From JBCFAY01 sp038562375 (GTDB lineage Bacteria > Bacillota > Clostridia > Christensenellales > CAG-138): 64,000 nucleotides of DNA. The stretch lies in NCBI GenBank assembly GCA_038562375.1, contig JBCFAY010000006.1, positions 62,001 to 126,000 on the forward strand, in the 5' to 3' direction. The notes under the pieces were generated by a model. That model was given only the letters and a program-made list of their open reading frames with translations, had not been told where the DNA came from and ran no database searches. This document shows, piece by piece, positions 49,003 through 57,626 of the stretch; position 1 is the stretch's first letter; each line of letters starts with the position of its first letter. The translations under genes were made by a program, and so were the position numbers.

Positions 49003-50346
49003 TTATTTCGCGCCCGCGCGGCCGATAAAGCGCAGCCCCGCGTCCCGCGCCTCTTTTAAGAGCGCCCTCTCGTCGAGCGCGAGCACTTTTTTATCGTGTA
49101 GAACAAGCCTGCCGCCCACGATGACGTCGGATACATCCCCGCTTCGCGCGCAGTAGACGAGCGCCGGGAGTATCTCCTCGCCGAACGCGAGAAGGTGCGC
49201 CGCGCCAAGATCGACGGCGGCAAGGTCCGCGAGCTTGCCCGGCTTTAGTTCGCCCGCGTCGATCCCGAGCATCCGCGCGCCGCCGAGCGTGGCGATCGAG
49301 AAGATCTCCGGGGCGCACAGCGCGGCGGGATCGCGGCGGTCGACCTTTTGGAGCATCGCGCCCAAGCGCATCTCCTCGAACAGGTCCATCGCGTCGTTGG
49401 ACGCGGGGCCGTCCGTCGCGAGAGCGACGTTGACGCCCGCTTTGAGAAGCTCCACGATCGGCGCGACGCCGCTTGCCAGCTTCATGTTGCTCTTGGGGTT
49501 GTATACGACGGTGACGCCGCGCTTTGCAGCCAGGGCGATCTCCTCCGGCGAAAGGTGCACCCCGTGCACCGCCGAGAACGCGGGCGAGAGGAAGCCGAAT
49601 TCATCCATCCATTCCAGAGCGCGCATGCCGCGCTCGCTTAAAACCTGCTCGGATTCGCGCAGCGTCTCGCAGATATGCGCCTGCACGGGCAGGGAATGCG
49701 CCTTCGCCTGTTCGGCGAGCCACCTTAGAAGCCCGTCGGTGCAAAGGTTCGGCTCCGACGGCGCGATCAAGGCAAAGACGGGCGCGTCCGGCGTCCTGGG
49801 CCACTTCTTTATAAGGCGGAGCACCTCGGCCTTGCTGCTTTCGAGCGTTTCGGCGCTGTCCGAATAAAACCGGTCCGCCATCTCCACGCCGATCGCCCCG
49901 CGCAGCCCGATGAGCCGCGCGGCTTCGAATATGCCGTCCTGATGGAACTCGAGGTCCATGTCCGCGAACGCCGTGACGCCGCTGTGCAGCATATCGCACA
50001 TCGCGAGCGCGGCCCAGAGGAAGCTCAGGCGCTGCGCGCCCGGCTCCCGCTTCACGGCGTACGCCGCACCCAAAAACGGCAGGAGCACCTCGTCGCACCA
50101 CCCGGAGAGCGGCAGATCGTCGCGCCTGCCCTTGAGGTACATCTGCCACAGGTGCGTGTGCGCGTTGACGAAGCCCGGAAGCACGGCCTTGCCGGAAAAG
50201 TCCAGTACGTCGGCGTGTGCGGGCAGCGCGGCCGGATCGATCGCGCCGACGGCGGCGATGCGCGCGCCGTCGATCAGAAGATCGGCGTTGCGAAGCGTCG
50301 TGCGCGCGTCCGAGATCAAGTACGAAATGTTCTTTAATAAAAGCAT
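49003..50346 (-). CDS. amidohydrolase, TRZ/ATZ-MtaD group (deaminase-like)
   Basis: A 447-residue metal-dependent hydrolase resembling SAH/5'-methylthioadenosine deaminases, SsnA and triazine hydrolases. Metal ligands are in place: VNAHTHLWQM, PVQAHICET, FSAVHGVHLS and ALATDGPASND. NPKSNMKLASG is the typical substrate-proximal loop. The small beta-sandwich domain is formed by both termini (KPGKLADLAAVD). It lies 15 bp after a nucleoside-type permease gene, which suggests that it acts on the imported compound, perhaps by deamination. The substrate is not determined. Confidence 0.82.
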   Translation of the reverse strand: MLLLKNISYLISDARTTLRNADLLIDGARIAAVGAIDPAALPAHADVLDFSGKAVLPGFVNAHTHLWQMYLKGRRDDLPLSGWCDEVLLPFLGAAYAVKREPGAQRLSFLWAALAMCDMLHSGVTAFADMDLEFHQDGIFEAARLIGLRGAIGVEMADRFYSDSAETLESSKAEVLRLIKKWPRTPDAPVFALIAPSEPNLCTDGLLRWLAEQAKAHSLPVQAHICETLRESEQVLSERGMRALEWMDEFGFLSPAFSAVHGVHLSPEEIALAAKRGVTVVYNPKSNMKLASGVAPIVELLKAGVNVALATDGPASNDAMDLFEEMRLGAMLQKVDRRDPAALCAPEIFSIATLGGARMLGIDAGELKPGKLADLAAVDLGAAHLLAFGEEILPALVYCARSGDVSDVIVGGRLVLHDKKVLALDERALLKEARDAGLRFIGRAGAK

Positions 50347-50361
50347 GGCTTCCTCACCGGT

Positions 50362-51270
50362 TTACAGGGATTCGCGCCGGTACCGCCGGTACGAGTATAT
50401 GCTCGACGCGAGGATCGCGCCCACAAACGGGAGCATCTGCACGAGCCGCGCGGAGAAGTTCCCGGTCGTCTGCAGGATATCGCCGATCGCGGACATCGCG
50501 CCCAGCGCCCAGGAGGAGAACAGCACGGCGTAAGGGTTGCTCTTTGTCAGGATCACGATCGCCATCGCGAGCCAGCCCCTGCCGTTTGTCATGCCGATGA
50601 GCCCCGCCACGCAGATGCCCTGCGGCAGCGAGAGCGAAGCGCCCGCGAGGCCGCAGAACGCGCCGCAGAGCGCGTAGGAGATGTAGATCATTTTGTTCAC
50701 GGGGATGCCGCGGGAATTGGCCGTCCATTCGTTCAGGCCCACGGCGCGCACCCGGCGGCCGAAAGCGGTGCGGAAGATCACGAAATTCATAATGACGCAC
50801 AATAGGATCGCAAAGAAATCGAGCGCGTTGTGGCCGCTGAGGATACGGTTGAGATACGGGACGGAGTCGACGAGCGGCACGCTGATGTTGAGGAGCTTCG
50901 GCACGTCGGTATAGATGATGGACGCCTGCGAGCCGGTCAGAAGGAATATCAGAAACGTCGTAAGGCCCGTGCCGAGGGTATTGATCGCGAGGCCCACGAT
51001 ATAGATATCGACCTTGAGCTTGATGCACATCAGCGCCATGAAAAGGCCCAAAAGCGCCGTGATCGAGACGCCCAGCAGCATGCCCAGCGCGAGGCTGTTG
51101 AACATCTTCGTGAAATACAGCGAGAAGAACGCAGAAAACAGCATCATGCCTTCCATGCCGAGGTTGAATTTACCGGACATGGCCGTCATCTGCCCGCCCA
51201 GCGAGCAGAAGATGATCGGCGTCGCGTAGGCGATGATCGTGTAAAGGAACGTGCTTACGAACTGGTTCAT
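50362..51270 (-). CDS. BMP-type ABC importer permease (NupQ-like)
   Basis: A 302-residue permease with about eight to ten membrane helices, of the ribose/nucleoside (BPD_transp_2) type. The family signature PVNKMIYISYALCGAFCGLA and GRGWLAMAIVILTK is present. Its ATG overlaps the upstream permease stop by 4 bp. It forms the membrane channel with the 351-residue permease, energised by the two-domain ATPase. Such systems import purine nucleosides and similar compounds. Confidence 0.88.
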   Translation of the reverse strand: MNQFVSTFLYTIIAYATPIIFCSLGGQMTAMSGKFNLGMEGMMLFSAFFSLYFTKMFNSLALGMLLGVSITALLGLFMALMCIKLKVDIYIVGLAINTLGTGLTTFLIFLLTGSQASIIYTDVPKLLNISVPLVDSVPYLNRILSGHNALDFFAILLCVIMNFVIFRTAFGRRVRAVGLNEWTANSRGIPVNKMIYISYALCGAFCGLAGASLSLPQGICVAGLIGMTNGRGWLAMAIVILTKSNPYAVLFSSWALGAMSAIGDILQTTGNFSARLVQMLPFVGAILASSIYSYRRYRRESL

Positions 51271-52322
51271 ACGCCCGCCTCCCCAAGCCTACGAACGGCT
51301 TTTTTCCTGTCGCGCATCAGCGCCTCGATCAGGCGGTCGGACGTGACCAGAAGCAGGATCGCGCCCTGTATGATCTGGGCCATATCGGGCGTGATGTCCG
51401 CGAACAGCGCCGCGCTCTCCGCGCCTTTTTCAAGGAAGGCGAAGAACAGCGCGACGAGCACCACGAGGATCGGATTGTTGCGCGCGATCATCGCGATCGA
51501 CACGCCGTCCCAGCCGATGCCGGGCAGTTGGTTCCTCAGGCGAAAGGAGGTGGACATCACGTACGTCATGCCGCCGACGCCCGCGAGCCCGCCGGAGATC
51601 AGCATCGCGGCCGACGCGACCGCCACGGTGTTGATGCCGCCGTATTTGGCAAACGACGGGTTCCTCCCGGTCATCGTGATCTCGTAGCCGAGGCGCGAAC
51701 GCCTGATGCCGAAGTATACGAGCGCGACGAGCGCGAGCGCCAGAAACAGGCTGGAATTTAAATCGGACTTTTCAAGGAGCAGCGGAAAGCGGAAGTTCTC
51801 GCTCACGGCGTAGGAGGTCACGCCCTGCCCGGAGGAAATATCGCGGAAGGGGCCCTCCACGATCATGATGACGAGGTAGAAGATCATGTTGGCGACCATC
51901 AGCGAGGACATCATGATGCTCACGTTGAACTTGTTCTTCAAAAGATTGCAGATCGCCGAGGGGATCACGCCGCCGAGCATCGCCGCGAGGAACATCAGCG
52001 GCATCGCCAAGGGAGCGGGCCACCCCCGCAGGAAATACGCGGCGAGCGTGCCCGTGAGCATCCCGAAGTACACCATGCCCTCTGTCCCGAGGTTCCACAC
52101 CGAGGCGGAAAACGACACCGTCGCGGCGAGGCCCGTGATGATCAGCGGCACGGCCTTTGCAAGCATGTCCCCGAAGAAATAGACGCTGCTGAACGGGCCC
52201 GTGAAGAAGAATTTGAGCGCGACGGCCGGTTCGTCGCTGCACAGCAGTATGACGACGCAGGCCATCACAAGGCCCGAGAGTATCACAAGAAACTGGAAAA
52301 AGGTCTGCTTGCTACGATGCAT
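51267..52322 (-). CDS. BMP-type ABC importer permease (NupP-like)
   Basis: A 351-residue permease, the larger of the pair, with about ten membrane helices. ASVWNLGTEGMVYFGMLTGT and YEITMTGRNPSFAKYGGINT match the nucleoside-type subfamily, followed by GLAGVGGMTYVM. Its start overlaps the ATPase stop by 11 bp, so the importer genes are coupled. It builds the translocation path with the 302-residue permease. Confidence 0.88.
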   Translation of the reverse strand: MHRSKQTFFQFLVILSGLVMACVVILLCSDEPAVALKFFFTGPFSSVYFFGDMLAKAVPLIITGLAATVSFSASVWNLGTEGMVYFGMLTGTLAAYFLRGWPAPLAMPLMFLAAMLGGVIPSAICNLLKNKFNVSIMMSSLMVANMIFYLVIMIVEGPFRDISSGQGVTSYAVSENFRFPLLLEKSDLNSSLFLALALVALVYFGIRRSRLGYEITMTGRNPSFAKYGGINTVAVASAAMLISGGLAGVGGMTYVMSTSFRLRNQLPGIGWDGVSIAMIARNNPILVVLVALFFAFLEKGAESAALFADITPDMAQIIQGAILLLVTSDRLIEALMRDRKKAVRRLGEAGV

Positions 52323-53883
52323 CCGGTTCCTCCTTCCCGCTCCCGGCGCAATAGCGCGCCTCCCGCTTCAGGCCGAGCATGTATTCCCCGATCTCCTCCT
52401 TGGAGAGGTTCCCCGTGTTCTCAAGGCAGGCGGTAAGTTCGCCCCTATGAAGGACGAGTATCCGGTCCGCCAGATCCATGATCTCGTTGATGTTGCTCGA
52501 AACGAGCAGTATCGCGAGGTTGCGCTCCCGGAGCGCGAGCACGCTGTCGTGGATATAGCGGGCCGATTCCACGTCCAGGCCCATCGTGATCTCGGCGGCG
52601 AGCAGCACCGCGGGATCGCAGGAAAGCTCCCGCGCGAGTATCGTCCTCTGGATGTGCCCGCCCGAGAGCGTGCCCACGAAATGCCCCTCTCCGGGCGTCT
52701 TGATGCTGTATCGCCCGATGAGCTCTCCCGCCATACGGTTGATGGATTTCCAGTTCAGCCAGCCGCGCTTTGAAAAGGGAGCTTTAAAATAGCGGTCGAC
52801 CACGACGTTTTCGGCGATTGTGGCCGCGGCGCACGAGCCGACGTGTATCCGGTCCTCCGGGATATAGCCCATGCCTTTCATGCGGCGCTTTACGGGCGAG
52901 AGGCCCGTCACGTCCTCTCCTTTGAGCTTGACCTTTCCCCGGCAGGGCTTCCTCAGGCCGAACAGCGTTTCGAGCAGTTCCTGCTGGCCGTTGCCGTTGA
53001 TGCCCGCCATTGCCACGATCTCGCCCTCGCGCACGTCGAAGGATACGCCCTTGACGGCGTAGACGCGCCTGTTTTTAACCCAAATATCTTCGACGCTCAG
53101 CAGCGTCCTGCCCGGGGCACGGTCCGTACGGACGGTATCGGGCGCGAGGTGCCTGCCGACCATCATGCGCACCATCTCGGACGGGCTGAGCTCGCTCGTT
53201 TTGCCGGTCTGCACCGTCTCGCCGTTTCTCAGGACCGTCACCTCGTCGGTGATCGCGAGAACCTCCTCCACCTTATGGCTGATGTAGATGATCGTCTTGC
53301 CCTGCTCGCGGAGCATCCGTATGGTCGAAAGCAGGCCCGCGATCTCCTGCTCGACGAGCACCGAGGTCGGCTCGTCGAATATCAAAAGATCCGCCCGGCT
53401 GTAGAGGATGCGCATGATCTCCACCTTCTGCCGCTGGCCCATCGAAAGGCTGCCCACCCTCGCGTCGAGGTCTATGTCGAACCCGCATTGTTGCGCCGTC
53501 GCCGCCGCGCCCGCGCGGGTCTTCGCTTCGTCGATCACGCCGAGGAAGTTGGTCGGCTCCATGCCCAGGACGACGTTCTCGGCCACGGTGTACTCGTCGA
53601 TCAGCGAAAAGTGCTGATGCACCATGCCGATGCCGAGCTTGGTCGCATGGATGGCGTTCTTAACGTCCGTCTCCCGGTCCCTGTAGACGATTCTCCCGCC
53701 GTCCTTTTTTTCCACCCCGGCGAGTATCTTCATAAGCGTGGACTTGCCCGCGCCGTTTTCGCCCAAAAGGCCGTGCACCGTGCCCTGCACAACTGAGAAG
53801 TCGGCTTTCTTGAGCGCGTGCACCTCGCGCCCGAAGGCCGTATACGTCTTATCGATCCCCTGCATGAGCAGATAGTTCTCCAA
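52312..53883 (-). CDS. BMP-type ABC importer ATPase with two nucleotide-binding domains
   Basis: A 523-residue tandem ATPase of the RbsA/NupO class. Domain 1 has Walker A GENGAGKST, signature LSMGQRQKVEIMRIL and Walker B LLIFDEPTSVL. Domain 2 has a degenerate Walker A (GINGNGQQELLETL) but an LSGGHIQRTILAREL signature, the asymmetry normal for this class. It lies between the binding-protein gene and the two permeases, after a GC-rich hairpin. It drives uptake of the ligand captured by the BMP lipoprotein. Confidence 0.92.
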   Translation of the reverse strand: MENYLLMQGIDKTYTAFGREVHALKKADFSVVQGTVHGLLGENGAGKSTLMKILAGVEKKDGGRIVYRDRETDVKNAIHATKLGIGMVHQHFSLIDEYTVAENVVLGMEPTNFLGVIDEAKTRAGAAATAQQCGFDIDLDARVGSLSMGQRQKVEIMRILYSRADLLIFDEPTSVLVEQEIAGLLSTIRMLREQGKTIIYISHKVEEVLAITDEVTVLRNGETVQTGKTSELSPSEMVRMMVGRHLAPDTVRTDRAPGRTLLSVEDIWVKNRRVYAVKGVSFDVREGEIVAMAGINGNGQQELLETLFGLRKPCRGKVKLKGEDVTGLSPVKRRMKGMGYIPEDRIHVGSCAAATIAENVVVDRYFKAPFSKRGWLNWKSINRMAGELIGRYSIKTPGEGHFVGTLSGGHIQRTILARELSCDPAVLLAAEITMGLDVESARYIHDSVLALRERNLAILLVSSNINEIMDLADRILVLHRGELTACLENTGNLSKEEIGEYMLGLKREARYCAGSGKEEPDAS

Positions 53884-53913
53884 TTTACCGCCCCCTTTGG
53901 ATCGTTTTACACA

Positions 53914-53937
53914 GGCGGCCGGAGGAATCCGGCCGCC
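53914..53937 (-). terminator. intercistronic hairpin after the binding-protein gene
   Basis: GGCGGCCGGA pairs with TCCGGCCGCC around a GGAA loop. There is no T-tract; it probably protects the binding-protein message so that it outnumbers the ATPase and permeases. Confidence 0.6.
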
Positions 53938-53955
53938 CGCCTTAGCCGCGAAGGG

Positions 53956-55086
53956 TTACGAGATCGGCCTTCTCGGGTCGATCGACCCGTCGCCCAGGCC
54001 CTGATAGGCCTTCTGCATCGCGTCCTGGATGTCCTTGGGGACGGCTTCAAGGTATACCGGATCGTCGAAGGTGAACGTCACGGCCCCTTCCTTCGCGCCG
54101 GCGGCTTCGGTCGTGCCCCAGGGGAGCGCGCCGGTGATCGCCTTATACGCCGCGTCGTACGAAGCCTTGCTGCCTTCGACCATCGTGCAGCCCACGATGG
54201 TTTTTGGATCGAGATGGATCGAGTTGTTGTCGCTCGAGATCGCGTAAACGTTCTGCGCGGCCGCTTCCGTCACGCAGCCGTACGCCGACGCGCCGGTCGT
54301 GTAATAGACGATGTCCGCGCCCTTGGCGATCATCGCGCGCGCGACGGCGGCGCCCTTCTGCGGGTCCACCCAATCGCCGATAATGGAGTTGAGGATCTCG
54401 ATGTTGGGGTCGACGTCCTTCACGCCGTTGGTAAAGCCGGTCTTGAGATCGATCTCCCAGGGATCGTACACGTCGGTGAACACGAGGCCGACGACCAGAT
54501 CCTCGTTCGCCCGCTCCATCGAGCTCTTGGTCACCAGGCCGCAGTAATAGCCGCCCAGGTACCCGAGCTGGTACAGGTCGAACGCGATGCCCCAGACGTT
54601 CGCAGGGATCTTCTGGTCCGGCATCTCGCTGCGGTAGCTCTCGAGATCGCCGTTGATCAGGGCGAACTTCTGGTCGGGATAGGCGGCGCTCGCGGCCGCG
54701 ACGTCGTACTTCATCGCGTCCGTCGCGGTGAAGATGATGTCGTAGAGCTTCGATTCCGCGAGGCTGTTGAGGTATTTTCCGTAGGCGTTCCAGTCGTCTC
54801 CGCCTTCCACGACCTTGGGCTCGGGAGCGCCCAGTTCCGCGCAGGCTTGTTTGATGCCGCCGACGATCATCTGGAAAATCGGGTTTTCGCCCTCGATGCC
54901 CGGGAGCATGATCGCGGTGGCCACGTCGGGATATTGTTCGGCCGCCTTTGTCGCCTCCGGGGCGGCGCTGCTCCCCGGCGCGGTTGTCGGGGCGGCGGTA
55001 TTGCCGGCGTTCTGCGTCCCGCCGCTGCACGCGCCAAGGAGCATCACCAGCGCCAATATCAGTGCGATCCAGCAATTCCTCTTCAT
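53956..55086 (-). CDS. BMP/PnrA-like substrate-binding lipoprotein
   Basis: A 376-residue binding protein. The signal peptide ends in lipobox LLGAC, followed by a Thr/Ala/Pro linker and the BMP (basic membrane protein, PnrA-like) domain with GIEGENPIFQMIVGGIKQ, YDIIFTATDAMKYDV, WGIAFDLYQLGYLGGYYCGL and YYTTGASAYGCVTEAA. ATG 55086 has GGAGGATG upstream. Family members bind purine nucleosides or related ring compounds. It directly follows the mch-type gene, placing import and C1 metabolism in one transcription unit. Confidence 0.88.
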   Translation of the reverse strand: MKRNCWIALILALVMLLGACSGGTQNAGNTAAPTTAPGSSAAPEATKAAEQYPDVATAIMLPGIEGENPIFQMIVGGIKQACAELGAPEPKVVEGGDDWNAYGKYLNSLAESKLYDIIFTATDAMKYDVAAASAAYPDQKFALINGDLESYRSEMPDQKIPANVWGIAFDLYQLGYLGGYYCGLVTKSSMERANEDLVVGLVFTDVYDPWEIDLKTGFTNGVKDVDPNIEILNSIIGDWVDPQKGAAVARAMIAKGADIVYYTTGASAYGCVTEAAAQNVYAISSDNNSIHLDPKTIVGCTMVEGSKASYDAAYKAITGALPWGTTEAAGAKEGAVTFTFDDPVYLEAVPKDIQDAMQKAYQGLGDGSIDPRRPIS

Positions 55087-55142
55087 AGTTTCATCCTCCA
55101 TCGTTTTTTCGATATGCAAAGCGCGCGCGGCGCTAAGGGAAA

Positions 55143-56120
55143 CTAAATCAGATTGGAAAGCAGCAGGTCGTAATTCGCCCTGCCCGCCGCGTATACCCGG
55201 CGGGAATTCAGATCGTTGACGGTCACGACCGCCAGTTTATTGATGCCGCCGATATTGGGGATCTTGAAAAAATCGCCTCCGGCCGCCTCGAGAAGGTCGA
55301 TAAACAGCGCGCCGTAGATGTCGAGCGATTCAAACGTCAAGTCGTATGCGAGCTTTTTCACGTCCCAGCCCGGCTCCGCGCGCATCGTCAGATAGGCGCA
55401 GCCCGCGTAATGCAGGAAATCGTCCGGGAGCAGCCGTTTTTTCCCTTTTGCCCCGGAGTTGACCGGGCAGATCGGCGACCGGCCGACGATCTGCTCCACC
55501 GCGGCCGCGGGATACCCGAGCGATTTTTCCATTGTTAAGAGGATGTTCTCGTTCATCCTGCCGGAGATCTGCGTGCTTCCGGCGACGCTTTCCTGCGGCG
55601 CGACGACGAGGCGCAGATCCTCCGCATTGCACTTTACCCGCTCCGCGAGGCGGCGCGCCCATGCACAGTCCGGCAATTCGTCCGCCTGAACCACCGCCGA
55701 AAGCGTGTTTTTGGCGTCCTGAAGCGGGATGTCGCGATCGATAAAGGGGTTTTCCTCCAGATGCAGCTTGATCGGGCCCGAGAGCATCACGCCCTCGAAG
55801 CCGAACGCGGACTGCAGCTTAAAGGTCGAAAGCGCCGGGGCAAAGGATTCCACGGCGATCGCCGGGAACGGCGTCCCGCCGCATTCGGCGACGCCGATCG
55901 AAGCGCGGGCCAATCCCCCCTGGCAAAGCTCGCTCACTTTGGCGCCCGTTTCAAACGAACCGGCGGTTTCGACCCCGGCGTCCAGCACCTGCGCGCCGCA
56001 CGCCAGGCGCGCGCGGGCGACGCGGTACCGCTCCGGGCCCCCGGCGAGATCCTCGTACAAATTTTTGCAGCACCGGTCGATCGTTGAAAGGGAAACCCGG
56101 ATCCGGCCTTGCTCAACCAT
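55143..56120 (-). CDS. mch: methenyltetrahydromethanopterin cyclohydrolase family protein
   Basis: A 325-residue homologue of Mch, which hydrolyses methenyl-H4MPT to formyl-H4MPT. Matches to the family run along the protein: GAQVLDAGVETAGSFETGAK, ELCQGGLARASIG, LSAVVQADELP, LRLVVAPQESVAGSTQISGR and the TMEKSLGYPAAAVEQIVGR helix before the conserved APxxPV-like SPICPV. The middle block (about 105-130) diverges from canonical sequences. AGGAG precedes the ATG. It sits between the 2-oxoacid dehydrogenase E2 and the BMP importer, far from but converging on the fhc operon, and completes the step immediately before formyl transfer. Confidence 0.82.
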   Translation of the reverse strand: MVEQGRIRVSLSTIDRCCKNLYEDLAGGPERYRVARARLACGAQVLDAGVETAGSFETGAKVSELCQGGLARASIGVAECGGTPFPAIAVESFAPALSTFKLQSAFGFEGVMLSGPIKLHLEENPFIDRDIPLQDAKNTLSAVVQADELPDCAWARRLAERVKCNAEDLRLVVAPQESVAGSTQISGRMNENILLTMEKSLGYPAAAVEQIVGRSPICPVNSGAKGKKRLLPDDFLHYAGCAYLTMRAEPGWDVKKLAYDLTFESLDIYGALFIDLLEAAGGDFFKIPNIGGINKLAVVTVNDLNSRRVYAAGRANYDLLLSNLI

Positions 56121-56203
56121 CGGACACCATCTCCTCGGTTTATTCTACAGCGGCGAAGGGGAGCCCATACGCCTTAAAACATCTTTGAATGCGCGGGATC
56201 GGT

Positions 56204-57616
56204 TCAAATCCAGGCAAATTCGACGAGGTTTTGAACGATCTTTTGTAGGAACCTTGCCGCGGGCGCGCCGTTGATCGCGCGGTGATCGTACGTCAGGCAC
56301 AGGTTCATCACGGGTTCGATCCGTATGCCCCCGCCGCGCGCGACGGGCCGATCCACCATCGCGCACACGCCCAGCATCGCGCTCTCGGGCGGGTTGAGCA
56401 CCGGCGTAAACCCGGTGACGCCGAGCATGCCGAGGTTGCTCACGCTCATGCAGGCTCCGCCCGCGTCGCCTTCCGACAGCTTGCCCGCGCGGTTGCGGGC
56501 CGCAAGCTCCTCGAGCTCGAGCGAGATGGTCCGGATGTCCTTTATGTTCGCGTTCCGGATCACGGGCACGAAAAGGCCCGCGGGAGCGTCCGCCGCCACG
56601 CCGATATCGATTTGCGCGCTCAGCCTGAAACTGCGCTCGTCATAGACCTGCAGCCGGATATCGGGATGCTCCTCGAGCGCCATGGCAACCGCCTTGACGA
56701 TCAGCGCGGTATAGCTTAATTTGACGCCCGCGTCGAGATATTTCGGCTTGAGCCGCTCGTAGAGCTCTTTGAGCGGGGCGACATGCGCCTCGGCCATCAC
56801 CGTCGTCTGCGCGGATTCCAAAAGGCTCTTTTTCATCGCCTCGGCCGTCGCGCGCCGGATCGCGGTCATGGGAACGAGCCCGTCCCCGGGGGCCGTCCGC
56901 GCGGCGGCGGGCAAGGTTTCAGCGGGAGCGGCCTGCGCTTTTTCCGCCGTCTCCCCGGGAAGAGCGGGCCGGCCGTGGGCCTTTACGTCCTCGATCGTTA
57001 TCATGCCGAGCAATCCGCTGCCCGCGATGTGGGCGTACGCAAGCCCCGCCTGCTCGGCGTACTTCCTCGCGCGGGGCGTGATGGGGACCTTCGCGGGCGC
57101 TCCGCTCCCGGGGGCCCGCCCCGCCGGGGAAACGTACGCCCCGGCTGCGGATGTTTGCGCCGCCCGCTCCCGCGCTTTGGGCGCTTCCATCGCGCGCCTC
57201 ACGTCGCCGATCAATACCCTGTTGTTTTCGCCCGTGCCCGCGATCGATGGCGCGTTGACGCCCGCCCTTTCCGCGAGCGCTTTCGCGCGCGGGCTGAAAA
57301 GGGGAACGCCCCGCTTGGCGGCTTCGGGCGCGGCGTCCTGCCCGGGGGCCTCTTTGGGGACCGCTTCCGGGTCGCCGCCCGCACATTCGATCGCGCAGAT
57401 GTCGCCGCCGCAGGGAGCGGATTCTCCCTCGCGGAGCAGTATTTTTACCAAGCTTCCGTCGCAGGGCGCGACGGCGTTGTTGGTAAGCTTTTCGGACTGT
57501 ATTTCGGCGATCGGATCGCCTTTTTTTACCGCGCCGCCCTCTTTGACCAGCCAGGCGGAGATCGTTCCCTCCTCCATGGACAGGCCGAATTTGGGCATCC
57601 CAACATTGATGTGCAT
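56204..57616 (-). CDS. dihydrolipoamide acyltransferase E2 with two peripheral-subunit-binding domains
   Basis: A 470-residue E2 core of a 2-oxoacid dehydrogenase complex. The N-terminal lipoyl domain (1-78) presents K43 in IQSEKLTN. Two E3/E1-binding domains appear, PRAKALAERAGVNAPSIAGT (about 105-140) and PRARKYAEQAGLAYAHIAGS (about 180-215), where one is usual. The catalytic domain ends with DHRAINGAPAARF: the active-site His445 is kept but the usual HxxxDG Asp is Asn449. It follows E1-beta by 10 bp. Acetoin or pyruvate are the likeliest substrates of the complex. No E3 gene is seen. Confidence 0.88.
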   Translation of the reverse strand: MHINVGMPKFGLSMEEGTISAWLVKEGGAVKKGDPIAEIQSEKLTNNAVAPCDGSLVKILLREGESAPCGGDICAIECAGGDPEAVPKEAPGQDAAPEAAKRGVPLFSPRAKALAERAGVNAPSIAGTGENNRVLIGDVRRAMEAPKARERAAQTSAAGAYVSPAGRAPGSGAPAKVPITPRARKYAEQAGLAYAHIAGSGLLGMITIEDVKAHGRPALPGETAEKAQAAPAETLPAAARTAPGDGLVPMTAIRRATAEAMKKSLLESAQTTVMAEAHVAPLKELYERLKPKYLDAGVKLSYTALIVKAVAMALEEHPDIRLQVYDERSFRLSAQIDIGVAADAPAGLFVPVIRNANIKDIRTISLELEELAARNRAGKLSEGDAGGACMSVSNLGMLGVTGFTPVLNPPESAMLGVCAMVDRPVARGGGIRIEPVMNLCLTYDHRAINGAPAARFLQKIVQNLVEFAWI

Positions 57617-57626
57617 CGATGTCTCC

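Noticed and set aside
53818..55146. 442-codon plus-strand frame over the BMP binding-protein gene
   Set aside because: The minus strand encodes a full lipoprotein with lipobox and family motifs; the plus frame has none.
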